From: Gemmataceae bacterium
Lineage (GTDB): Bacteria; Planctomycetota; Planctomycetia; Gemmatales; Gemmataceae
Reading direction: 5' to 3'
Assembly (NCBI GenBank): GCA_019752375.1
Contig: JAIEMG010000126.1
Span: 1 to 36,967 of the forward strand
DNA: 36,967 nucleotides
The notes under the pieces were generated by a model that had not been told where the DNA came from, did not search any database, and saw nothing but the letters and a program-made list of their open reading frames with translations. Shown here one piece after another: positions 15,952 to 23,145 of this stretch. Made by a program: the position numbers and the translations under genes. Each line of letters opens with the position of its first letter. Within the stretch, counting starts at the first letter, position 1.

Positions 15952-17160
15952 GTGAGGCAGCGCGATTTGACTTCTACGTTGGCCGCAGACGTCCCCCAAG
16001 CACCGTCGGCCGAGGACCTGACCCGCCGGCAATTCCTGGCAGCCGGTGCGTTGGCGCTCACCTCCCCCGCGTTCCCCGGGCAAGCCGGCCACGAGCCAGC
16101 CCGAGCGGCAGAGCCTCAGGCCGCGCCTCCGTTCCTGGAAGGCGTTGTCAACAAGGGCAAGCCGGCCAGTCCTCGCGACGTTGCTGAGAAAAACGTCATC
16201 AAGATCAACTCGGCGATGAATGAGTTGTATGCGACGACGCTGGCGAACACCAAGCGCAACTTCCGCGAACAGATCCCCATGCTCGTTGCCTTGTTCTCCG
16301 CGCAAGGCGGGCGGATGGTCCTCTTTCCGCCGGGAAAGCCGCCGATTGTTGCGGACCGTGTGCCCGTGGTCTACGAGCTGGCCAAGGCCGTTGGGCACAG
16401 CCCGATGGCCATCTACGAGGTCTTGGTCCCGTACCTGAAGGACCCGACGACCGACAGTGCCTGGAAGGGCCCGCTGCGAACCTACCGCACGCAGAACCAG
16501 TCCGCGCTGGAAAGCCTCGAAGCGCTCGATCTAACCAAGGAGGATCGGGATGCTCTCGCCGGCACGCTCAAGCTCAACATCAGCTTCATGGACCGCTGCC
16601 TTGATAAAGGGGCCTACACCATCGGCGAGTTGCAGGAGTTTGCCCGCGGCCAGAAGCCGTTCCTGGAAAAAACCCTCTGGCTCTGCGGCAACGTCCAGAC
16701 AACACACTGGATGAAGGTCCTGGACGACTGGAAGAAGATGCTTGGCAAAGTCTGGGATAAACTGTACGCCGCCGTCAGTACGCTCAACAGCACCCGGCAG
16801 AACAACATCCTGTTCACGATCCTGGCCCAGTATATGGGCAAGCAGGCCATCAATGAACGCCTGGTGCTGCTGGAGACGACCGAGTTCGGTATCATCCCGG
16901 AAAAGATGCTCGACGTGCTGTTGCACATCGTTGGGGATCGCTCCCTGGGCCAGGTGTTCTTCGGCGACTATTACCTGATGGACGCGGAGCTGCTGAGCGA
17001 CCCGTCCCGCCGAGCCATCCGGGAACAGGCGGCCAAGCGCGGCATGAAACTGTTAATGCCGACGCTGGCGCCGTTCCACTCCAACGCCTGGCCGTGGCGC
17101 ACCGATCCTAAGGACGGTGTCGGCCCGTCCTCCCTGTACGAAATCTGGGGGGTCAAGTAG
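15952..17160 (+). CDS. Tat-exported protein of unknown function
   Basis: This 402-residue protein has a twin-arginine signal (LTRRQFLAAGALALTSPAF) about 25 residues in, then a Pro/Ala linker. The body is helical and lacks recognisable catalytic motifs (for example SAMNELYATTLANTKRNF, FLEKTLWLCGNVQTTHWMKV). It should be exported folded to the periplasm or beyond. A GTG start at 15952 was chosen over 15835 because AAGGAG lies seven bases upstream and the Tat motif is then at a normal distance. It stands alone between the kinase and a convergent radical-SAM gene. I do not recognise the family; the Tat signal suggests a cofactor or a folded complex. Confidence 0.8.
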   Translation: MRQRDLTSTLAADVPQAPSAEDLTRRQFLAAGALALTSPAFPGQAGHEPARAAEPQAAPPFLEGVVNKGKPASPRDVAEKNVIKINSAMNELYATTLANTKRNFREQIPMLVALFSAQGGRMVLFPPGKPPIVADRVPVVYELAKAVGHSPMAIYEVLVPYLKDPTTDSAWKGPLRTYRTQNQSALESLEALDLTKEDRDALAGTLKLNISFMDRCLDKGAYTIGELQEFARGQKPFLEKTLWLCGNVQTTHWMKVLDDWKKMLGKVWDKLYAAVSTLNSTRQNNILFTILAQYMGKQAINERLVLLETTEFGIIPEKMLDVLLHIVGDRSLGQVFFGDYYLMDAELLSDPSRRAIREQAAKRGMKLLMPTLAPFHSNAWPWRTDPKDGVGPSSLYEIWGVK

Positions 17161-17176
17161 GAGAACGCCGCGTCCA

Positions 17177-17217
17177 GCGCAGGCGTCATTCAGCCTGGGG
17201 CTGAATGACGCCTGCGC
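17177..17217. terminator. 19-bp inverted repeat between convergent genes
   Basis: GCGCAGGCGTCATTCAGCC and its complement are separated by only three bases. The right arm abuts the stop codon of the radical-SAM gene and the left arm follows the exported-protein gene by 16 bp. The position suits a bidirectional terminator for convergent genes. There is no clear T-run, so it could instead be a dispersed palindromic repeat. Confidence 0.5.
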
Positions 17218-18039
17218 CTACAGGCTCGAGATGCCCACCTCAGGAAGAGGGCCCGGTGGAAAGAACCCCGCCTCCGCCTCGTAGACTACGGGCATTCGCT
17301 CGCGCAACCCCTGGACGCATCGTACGTAGTCCGCATTGCTCCATCGCCCCTCGGCCAGCAGTTTCCGCGCCTTCTCCCCCGTATCGGCCCCAAACCCGCC
17401 GTCAGCATCGTGAAAATCCTGCGTCACCAGCACGTCGGGCCGAAACGCGGCAATGCGATTCACGAACGTCTCCGGATCGCACAACGGCAACATTGGCGTC
17501 ACGCAGAGGCCGACCGGCACCCCGGCCGTTCGCACCTCGGCAATCGCGTCCCAGCGTTTCTCCAGCGGCGGCGCCTTGGGCTCGTACACCTTGCGCACAT
17601 CCTCGCTGTCGGTCGGGATCGACATGTTCACACGCACGCATTTGAACTGTGCCAACAGATCGAGATCGCGGACGACCAGGGGGCCGCGGGTTTGAATCAG
17701 CAGGCGCGGCTGATGGGGAATCAGCACTTCCAGGATGCCGCGGGTCAGGTGGAGGCTGCGTTCGCTCGGCAGGTAGGGATCGGTCACGCTCGACATGTAG
17801 AGCGCCTGGTCCGCGACCTTCGGTGCTTGCTTACGGGCCAGCTCGACGGCGTTGCCCTTGGCCTGAATCCACTTCCCCCAGTCCTCCCGTGGCCGGCGGT
17901 TTTGCGGCAGGAACATCGCATAGCAGTAGGTGCAGCCGAAGCTGCATCCCAGATAGGGATTACACGTCCACTCGAAGCCGCCGCGCTGGATGAAGCCGGT
18001 CGCCGGGCTGAAGATCGATTTTGCATTGATCTGCTCCAT
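17218..18039 (-). CDS. Radical SAM protein, spore photoproduct lyase-like
   Basis: The protein has 273 residues. The radical-SAM cluster motif CxxxCxxC is C32-C36-C39 in LGCSFGCTYCYAMFLP; it binds a [4Fe-4S] cluster that cleaves S-adenosylmethionine. The layout NPYLGC-FGC-YCYA, then MSSVTDPYLPSE, RGILEVL and LIQTRGPLVVRDLDLL matches the SPL-family Rv2578c-like radical-SAM proteins of non-sporulating bacteria. The substrate in this group is unknown; DNA photoproduct repair should not be assumed. The ATG at 18039 is the only good start, and an RBS-like AGGACAAAG lies before it. The gene is convergent with the Tat-exported protein gene, with a hairpin between them. Confidence 0.85.
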   Translation of the reverse strand: MEQINAKSIFSPATGFIQRGGFEWTCNPYLGCSFGCTYCYAMFLPQNRRPREDWGKWIQAKGNAVELARKQAPKVADQALYMSSVTDPYLPSERSLHLTRGILEVLIPHQPRLLIQTRGPLVVRDLDLLAQFKCVRVNMSIPTDSEDVRKVYEPKAPPLEKRWDAIAEVRTAGVPVGLCVTPMLPLCDPETFVNRIAAFRPDVLVTQDFHDADGGFGADTGEKARKLLAEGRWSNADYVRCVQGLRERMPVVYEAEAGFFPPGPLPEVGISSL

Positions 18040-18235
18040 GCGCTTTGTCCTCCACGAGCCAATGTTGTCCCGACCGCATGGAGCTCTACGTTGACGGTCG
18101 CCCCGGATTCACGGTAAGTCGAGCACAGGCGTGGTCAAGAATTGAACAGTCACTCCGCCAGATGACGACTCACCCCGCCAAGCGCGCTGGTGGTGGCGTG
18201 ATGAGCCGGTGAGCCGGACAGGTGTCGCTTGGTCC

Positions 18236-18264
18236 TTGCCTTTGCCGTGGCGGCACACTATCTT
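18236..18264 (+). promoter_or_regulatory. Candidate promoter of the oxidoreductase gene
   Basis: TTGCCT and TATCTT are 17 bp apart, with a predicted leader of about 33 nt to the ATG at 18304. Both hexamers are imperfect, so support is weak. Confidence 0.3.
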
Positions 18265-18303
18265 GCTCCAATTCACCACGGACGCGCACCAAGGAGCATT
18301 CGC

Positions 18304-19419
18304 ATGGCCAACGACAAGAAAATCCGCGTCGCCATCGTCGGCCTCGGTTTCGGCGCCGAGTTCATACCCATCTATCAGAAGCACCCGCACGCCGAGATCG
18401 TCGCCATCTGCCGCCGCAACAAGAAGGAGCTCGATGCGTGCGGTGAAAAGTTCGGCATCAAGGGCCGCTACACCGACTATAGCAAGCTGCTCGAAGACCC
18501 GAACATTGATGCGGTCCACATCAATAGCCCGATCCCCGATCATGCGCCGCAGAGCCTGGCTGCCCTCAATGCCGGCAAGCACTGCGCCTGCACCGTGCCG
18601 ATGGCCACCAGCGTCGACGAGTGCAAGGCCATTGTCGAGGCGCAGCGCAAGAGCGGTAAGGTTTACACGATGATGGAGACCGTGGTTTACAGCCGGGAAT
18701 ACCTGTTCGTCAAGGAACTGTACGACAAGGGCGAGCTGGGCCGGATCCAGTTTCTGCGTGGCAGTCATCAGCAGGACATGGATGGCTGGCCGGACTACTG
18801 GCCAGGTTTGCCGCCGATGCACTACGCCACGCACTGCGTCAGCCCCTGCCTGGCGCTCCTGGGCAAGCATGCCGAGAGCGTCGTCTGCCACGGCTCGGGC
18901 CGCATTCGCGAGGACCTCATTAAGCGTTACAACAGCCCATTTGCACTGGAGACGGCGACGTTCAAGATCAAGGACTCGGACGTCATTGCCGAGGTCACCC
19001 GCAGCCTGTTCGACACCGCGCGGCAATATCGTGAAAGCTTCGACGCGACCGGCAGCAAAGCGAGCTTCGAGTGGCAGCAGGTGGAGAACGAGGAACCGGT
19101 AATCCACACCAAGGGCCTTCCGGAACCGCGGATTGCCAAGCGCGTCAAGGTGCCTGACTACGCCGATCGGTTGCCGGAACCGATCCGTCGCTTCACGCAG
19201 CCGGCTGCCATCCAGGACGCGGAGCACCTGTCGTTCCTCCAGGGCGGCGGCCACGGCGGCTCCCATCCGCACCTGGCGCATATGTTTCTCAGTGCCATCC
19301 GCGGCGAGCGCCCTCCGATGCCCGACGCACCAACCAGTGCCAACTGGACGATGGTCGGCATTTGCGCTCACGAGTCTGCCATGAAGGGCGGCGAGCGCGT
19401 TGCCATTCCGACGTTTTGA
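18304..19419 (+). CDS. Gfo/Idh/MocA-family oxidoreductase
   Basis: This 371-residue protein has an N-terminal Rossmann fold (IRVAIVGLGFGAEFIPIY, nucleotide-binding GxGxxG at about residue 15) and a C-terminal alpha/beta domain with GGGHGGSHPHLAHMFLSAI. Members oxidise or reduce sugars and inositols using NAD(P). The position usually occupied by the EKP motif with the catalytic lysine here reads CTVPMATSVDEC, as in a planctomycete-rich subgroup, so the chemistry may differ. AAGGAG lies eight bases before ATG 18304; the longer frame from 18229 has no such support. A TIM-barrel epimerase gene follows 112 bp downstream, so the two probably act on the same sugar or cyclitol pathway. The protein has no signal peptide and is cytoplasmic. 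Confidence 0.9.
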   Translation: MANDKKIRVAIVGLGFGAEFIPIYQKHPHAEIVAICRRNKKELDACGEKFGIKGRYTDYSKLLEDPNIDAVHINSPIPDHAPQSLAALNAGKHCACTVPMATSVDECKAIVEAQRKSGKVYTMMETVVYSREYLFVKELYDKGELGRIQFLRGSHQQDMDGWPDYWPGLPPMHYATHCVSPCLALLGKHAESVVCHGSGRIREDLIKRYNSPFALETATFKIKDSDVIAEVTRSLFDTARQYRESFDATGSKASFEWQQVENEEPVIHTKGLPEPRIAKRVKVPDYADRLPEPIRRFTQPAAIQDAEHLSFLQGGGHGGSHPHLAHMFLSAIRGERPPMPDAPTSANWTMVGICAHESAMKGGERVAIPTF

Positions 19420-19429
19420 ATGCCATTTC

Positions 19430-19503
19430 ACCACGGATTTCACGGACAACACGGATGAAGAAGTTCAATTATATTTATCCGTGTTATCCGTGAAATCCGT
19501 GGT
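19430..19503. repeat. 27-bp inverted repeat of ATCCGTG-type units
   Basis: The arms 19430-19456 and 19477-19503 match at 26 of 27 positions and flank a 20-base AT-rich loop. Each arm is built from CACGGAT or ATCCGTG blocks. The element sits between the oxidoreductase and epimerase genes. A related half-element occurs at 15515-15543. RNA folding could act as a processing site or partial terminator. It looks like a dispersed intergenic palindrome. Confidence 0.7.
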
Positions 19504-19531
19504 TTCTTTTTCTTCCTTGGGGACAACATCC

Positions 19532-20383
19532 ATGCGTTACGGATTCAACTTGTTGCTCTGGACCACGCACGTGACCGAGGAGCATTATCCGATCCTCGAA
19601 AAGCTCAAGAAGACCGGCTACGACGGCGTCGAGATTCCCATCTTCGAAGGCGACGAGGCGCACTACAAGTCGCTCAAGAAGGAGTTGGACAACCAGGGCC
19701 TTGCCTGCAGCGTCGTCACGCTGGTCAACGAGGCGGCCAACCCGATCAGCCCCGACGCGGCGGTGCGTGAGGCGGCGGTCGAACGCTTGCGTTGGGCGAT
19801 TGACATGACCGCAGCCGTCGGCGGCGACATCATGGCCGGGCCGTTTCATTCGCCGCTGGCGGTGTTCAGCGGCAACGGCCCGACCGATGATGAAAAGAAG
19901 CGGGCGGCGGAAGTGCTGCGCAAGGCCGCCGAGCATGCGGCGACTACCAAGGTGCGCATGGCGATCGAGTACCTCAACCGCTTCGAGTGCTATTTCCTGA
20001 CCACCGCGGCCGACGCCCGCGCCCTCGTCAAGGCAGTCGATCATCCGAGCTTCCGGACGATGTACGATACGTTCCACGCCAACATCGAAGAGAAGAATAT
20101 CACGCGCACGATCACGCAGTTTGCCGACAGCTTTATTCACGTCCACATCAGCGAAAACGACCGCGGCACGCCCGGCACCGGCCACGTCCACTGGGATGAG
20201 ACGTTTCGGGCGCTCCGTGAGCTCAAATACGACGGTTGGCTGACGATCGAGGCTTTTGGCCGTGTGCTGCCGGCCCTGGCGGCGGCGACGAGGGTCTGGC
20301 GCGACCTGTTCCCCGCGCCCGAAGAGGTCTACACGCAAGGCCTGCGCTTCATGAAGGAGAAATGGGCTGCGGGAAAGCGATGA
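19532..20383 (+). CDS. Sugar phosphate isomerase/epimerase (ketose 3-epimerase-like TIM barrel)
   Basis: This 283-residue AP-endonuclease-2-type TIM barrel resembles D-tagatose/D-psicose 3-epimerases. The metal and catalytic residues appear in order: E in MAIEYLNRFE, D and H in MYDTFHANIEE, H and R in HVHISENDRGTPGTGHVHW, and E in LTIEAFG. Enzymes of this group bind Mn2+ or Co2+ and epimerise ketoses through a proton transfer. The substrate here cannot be read from sequence. ATG 19532 (GGGGA about ten bases upstream) was chosen; the in-frame ATG at 19400 would place the start within the preceding gene. It is likely co-transcribed with the oxidoreductase across an inverted repeat. Confidence 0.9.
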   Translation: MRYGFNLLLWTTHVTEEHYPILEKLKKTGYDGVEIPIFEGDEAHYKSLKKELDNQGLACSVVTLVNEAANPISPDAAVREAAVERLRWAIDMTAAVGGDIMAGPFHSPLAVFSGNGPTDDEKKRAAEVLRKAAEHAATTKVRMAIEYLNRFECYFLTTAADARALVKAVDHPSFRTMYDTFHANIEEKNITRTITQFADSFIHVHISENDRGTPGTGHVHWDETFRALRELKYDGWLTIEAFGRVLPALAAATRVWRDLFPAPEEVYTQGLRFMKEKWAAGKR

Positions 20384-20563
20384 GCATTCCTCCGCAATCG
20401 CAACGCAATGCGGATCGATGGAGTAGAAGCCACTGCGCCTCCCAGCGACAGCGCGCAGCCGCGCTTACGCCGGAACGAGAGTTGCACACCTCTAGCAAGG
20501 CACGAACACGGCGGCGAATACGCCCAGGTGTACCGCTGAGTTCGCTAACCGCAGAGGTGTAAT

Positions 20564-20926
20564 ATGTGGCATACCTTGATCCTTTGCTCCATGCTTGTGT
20601 CGCCGGCCATCGGTGGTAGTTCAGAGGTAGCAACGTACGAGGGAACTTGGCTCACAACCAACCGAAAACTCGACGGAACGATGACCTGCGTGGTCACGGA
20701 CCTGGGCGAGAATCAATGGCGCGGCAAGTTCTCCGGAGTTTGGGAAGGCGCGTCCTTTTCTTACACGGTGAGATTTAGCGGGCCTCCCCAGAAATTGCAC
20801 GGAACGGCCGTCATCGACGGCGCCAGTTACGAATGGACGGGAGCGATGGAAAAGGACCGTTTCTGGGGCACATTCGGCGGGAACCGATATGCCGGCAGCT
20901 TTGATTTAAAGCTGAAGAGCAAATAA
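20564..20926 (+). CDS. Small secreted beta-rich protein of unknown function
   Basis: The product has 120 residues with a signal peptide (MWHTLILCSMLVSPAIGGSS), then alternating strands with tryptophans (TYEGTWLTTN, NQWRGKFSGVWEG, ASYEWTGAMEKDRFWGTFGG). The pattern suggests a lipocalin-like or small beta-barrel fold, exported. GAGG lies seven bases before the ATG. It stands alone: 180 bp of featureless DNA precedes it and a perfect hairpin follows about 60 bp downstream. I do not recognise a named family. Confidence 0.7.
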   Translation: MWHTLILCSMLVSPAIGGSSEVATYEGTWLTTNRKLDGTMTCVVTDLGENQWRGKFSGVWEGASFSYTVRFSGPPQKLHGTAVIDGASYEWTGAMEKDRFWGTFGGNRYAGSFDLKLKSK

Positions 20927-20986
20927 TGTGCAACATGCCCACCCTGTTCGTGCCGTACTGAAAGTTCAAAGAAAACTGAGCGATGA

Positions 20987-21034
20987 GCACGAAATGCCCG
21001 CGAGAAACGTCGCTTTCTCGCGGGCATTTCGTGC
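20987..21034. terminator. Perfect 21-bp hairpin upstream of the second DUF1501 gene
   Basis: Arms 20987-21007 and 21014-21034 are perfectly complementary (starting GCACGAAATGCCCGCGAGAA) with a six-base loop. It follows the small secreted gene by 60 bp and lies 130 bp before the DUF1501 start. There is no T-run, so it may be a factor-dependent terminator, RNA-processing stem or repeat. Confidence 0.5.
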
Positions 21035-21167
21035 GAACAGGCAGTCAAAACCCGTCGCTGACTCGGAAATTCCGCCGAATCGCCGGAAAAAGTCCATTTG
21101 CGGTCGCAGTTGCGAGCAGTAACCAGTGTCGACCGATTGAGACCGCGCCGAGTCTGGAGGGGTTGCC

Positions 21168-22460
21168 GTGTTGAACATCTGGGGCAAGAAGCAGACATCC
21201 TGCTGCGACGGTATCTCCCGGCGCAACTTTTTGCGGATCGGCACCTTGGGCCTGGCGGGCCTGACCATGGGCGATTTGTTCCGCCTCCGCGCGGAGCAGC
21301 CTGCGGCCAACCAACGGTCGGGCAAGGCCGTTCTCGTGATTTACCTTCCTGGCGGCCCCCCTCACCAAGATACGTACGATCTCAAGCCCAACGCGCCGCG
21401 CGAGGTTCGTGGAGAATTCCAACCGATCCACACCAATGTTGCAGGCATGGACATCTGCGAGCTCCTGCCGCAGCAGGCGAAGCTGGCCGATCAGTTTGCC
21501 ATCGTTCGCGGCATCAAGTTCGCCAATGACAATCACAATGTCGATGAAGTCGTGACCGGTTTCCGCCCCGACGCGCACCGTCCGGCATTTGGCTCCGTTG
21601 TCAGTCGGGTTCGCGGCCAGGACAGCTTCCCGCCTTACGTCAGCTTCGGCGGACTCGATCTCGGCAGTCCGGTCAATCCGGAGAATCCGCAATACCTCGG
21701 CAGCGCCCACCGGCCGTTCTCACCCAGCGGTCCAGGCGTTCGAAACCTTGGGCTCTGTCCCGGCGTGTCGCTGGAACGGCTGGAGGATCGCCGCCAACTG
21801 CTCAGCGCCTTCGACCAGCTGGATCGCGATCTGGACCGTAGCAGCACCATGTCCGGCATGGATGCGTTCAACTCGCGCGCCCTTGATATCCTTCGCTCAT
21901 CGCGTGCCAAGGAGGCGTTCGACATCAGCCGCGAGCCCGATCGCGTGCGTCAGAGCTATGGCGCTAACACGCAACTACTGCTTGCCAGGCGCCTGCTCGA
22001 AGCGGGTGTCTCGGTAGTCACTGTCGGCTTCACGCGCTCGCCGGGTTGGGATACTCACCAGAATAACTTCGCCACAATGCGCAAGCTGCTGCCGGAACTG
22101 GATGCTGCCCTGGCGACATTGCTAACGGACATGCGGGACCGCGGACTGAGTTCGGACGTGTCGGTGCTGGTGTGGGGCGAGTTCGGCCGATCACCGCTCA
22201 TCAGCCCCGAGGCCGGCCGCGACCACTGGCCGGAAGCCGGGTGTGCGATGTTGGCCGGCGGTGGCCTGCGGACGGGGCAGGTCGTCGGCGCCACGGACAG
22301 CCAGGGGGGCCGCGCCAAGGGGAAGCCCTATTCCGTGCAGAATGTGCTTTCCACCCTCTATCGTGTGCTCGGCGTCGATCCCGAGCTGAAATTCAACGAC
22401 CACGCCGGCCGGCCGCAATACGTGCTCGATGAACGCGAGCCGATCGAAGCACTGCTCTGA
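21168..22460 (+). CDS. DUF1501 family protein with Tat signal (second copy)
   Basis: The protein has 430 residues. The start is GTG 21168 with GGAGGGG upstream. The leader MLNIWGKKQTSCCDG precedes a twin-arginine signal (SRRNFLRIGTLGLAGLTM). DUF1501 landmarks are LPGGPPHQDTYDLKPNAP, EVRGEFQPI, a GWDTHQNNF histidine motif, GEFGRSPLI and a GRDHWP site. The family belongs to the alkaline phosphatase/sulfatase-like superfamily and is exported. It differs from the copy at 6326 in length and in most of the middle, so this is not a recent duplication. No DUF1549/DUF1553 partner gene lies next to it. The 3' flank is a long gap. Confidence 0.93.
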   Translation: MLNIWGKKQTSCCDGISRRNFLRIGTLGLAGLTMGDLFRLRAEQPAANQRSGKAVLVIYLPGGPPHQDTYDLKPNAPREVRGEFQPIHTNVAGMDICELLPQQAKLADQFAIVRGIKFANDNHNVDEVVTGFRPDAHRPAFGSVVSRVRGQDSFPPYVSFGGLDLGSPVNPENPQYLGSAHRPFSPSGPGVRNLGLCPGVSLERLEDRRQLLSAFDQLDRDLDRSSTMSGMDAFNSRALDILRSSRAKEAFDISREPDRVRQSYGANTQLLLARRLLEAGVSVVTVGFTRSPGWDTHQNNFATMRKLLPELDAALATLLTDMRDRGLSSDVSVLVWGEFGRSPLISPEAGRDHWPEAGCAMLAGGGLRTGQVVGATDSQGGRAKGKPYSVQNVLSTLYRVLGVDPELKFNDHAGRPQYVLDEREPIEALL

Positions 22461-23145
22461 TCGCCATTCCGCTCATCATGCCGATCTGGCCCACGTCAAG
22501 TCTCTGCGGTAGACCTATTGCGTCGACCAAATAGCGGTCTGCCTTCACTACGCCTTGTTACCGCTTCTCCAAGATGATTTTCGTCCTCCTTCCGCCGGCA
22601 AGCCTTCACCAAACTGCGGCGGGGCGGCGGAAGGGCGAAAATCACGGGAGTGATCGTCACGCCCGCCCCTGGGCCCGTCGCACCCCGCACTCTGCAAGGG
22701 TTAGGGCGAATTGCTTCCAGCCCCATGAGCCGCAGCAGCTTGTAGAATCTGCTTGCGGTTGACATCCTCACCCTCCAAGCATGGCCAATGGGCCAGCCGC
22801 CGACTGCCAAGAAAGGGCGAGCGAATTTCGCTACCGCTGGTCTTGACCGATCGTGCACCCCGATGCCAAGCTGGAAAATGGCGAAACCTCGGTGTAGACC
22901 GCTTTGTCGATTGGACATGCGCGTCGAAAATTGCATGCATCACCGTCAGGAAACGGCGGATGGGGCCGAGGGATGCCGCGGCGCCGTCAGCAAACAGACT
23001 CCAACGGTCGCGGGGGTCCCCGTGGAGTCAGCGTTACGCCGGATGCTCGGGCGTTGAAGCTGCCGCGCAGGCGCGAAAAACCGCGATCCACCGACTGCCG
23101 GCGTAGTACAATGGAGATTGCATTTTTCCCCACGAGAATCGTCCC
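22461..23145. other. 680-bp gap with one possible minus-strand small gene
   Basis: The only ORF with a good ribosome site is the minus-strand 22496-22765 frame listed separately. The rest has no recognisable feature. A TACAAT-like hexamer near 23105 could be part of the caspase gene promoter but lacks a convincing -35. Confidence 0.4.
22496..22765 (-). CDS. Possible small basic protein of unknown family
   Basis: The ATG at 22765 is preceded by GGAGG at six bases, the best ribosome site in this gap. The 89-codon frame encodes MSTASRFYKLLRLMGLEA followed by a Gly/Pro-rich ATGPGAGVTITPVIF and an Arg/Lys-rich end. There is no signal peptide or known domain. The region could also be a decayed mobile or gene fragment: in another frame the same DNA reads EGEDVNRKQILQAAAAHG, also protein-like. 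Confidence 0.35.
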   Translation of the reverse strand: MSTASRFYKLLRLMGLEAIRPNPCRVRGATGPGAGVTITPVIFALPPPRRSLVKACRRKEDENHLGEAVTRRSEGRPLFGRRNRSTAET

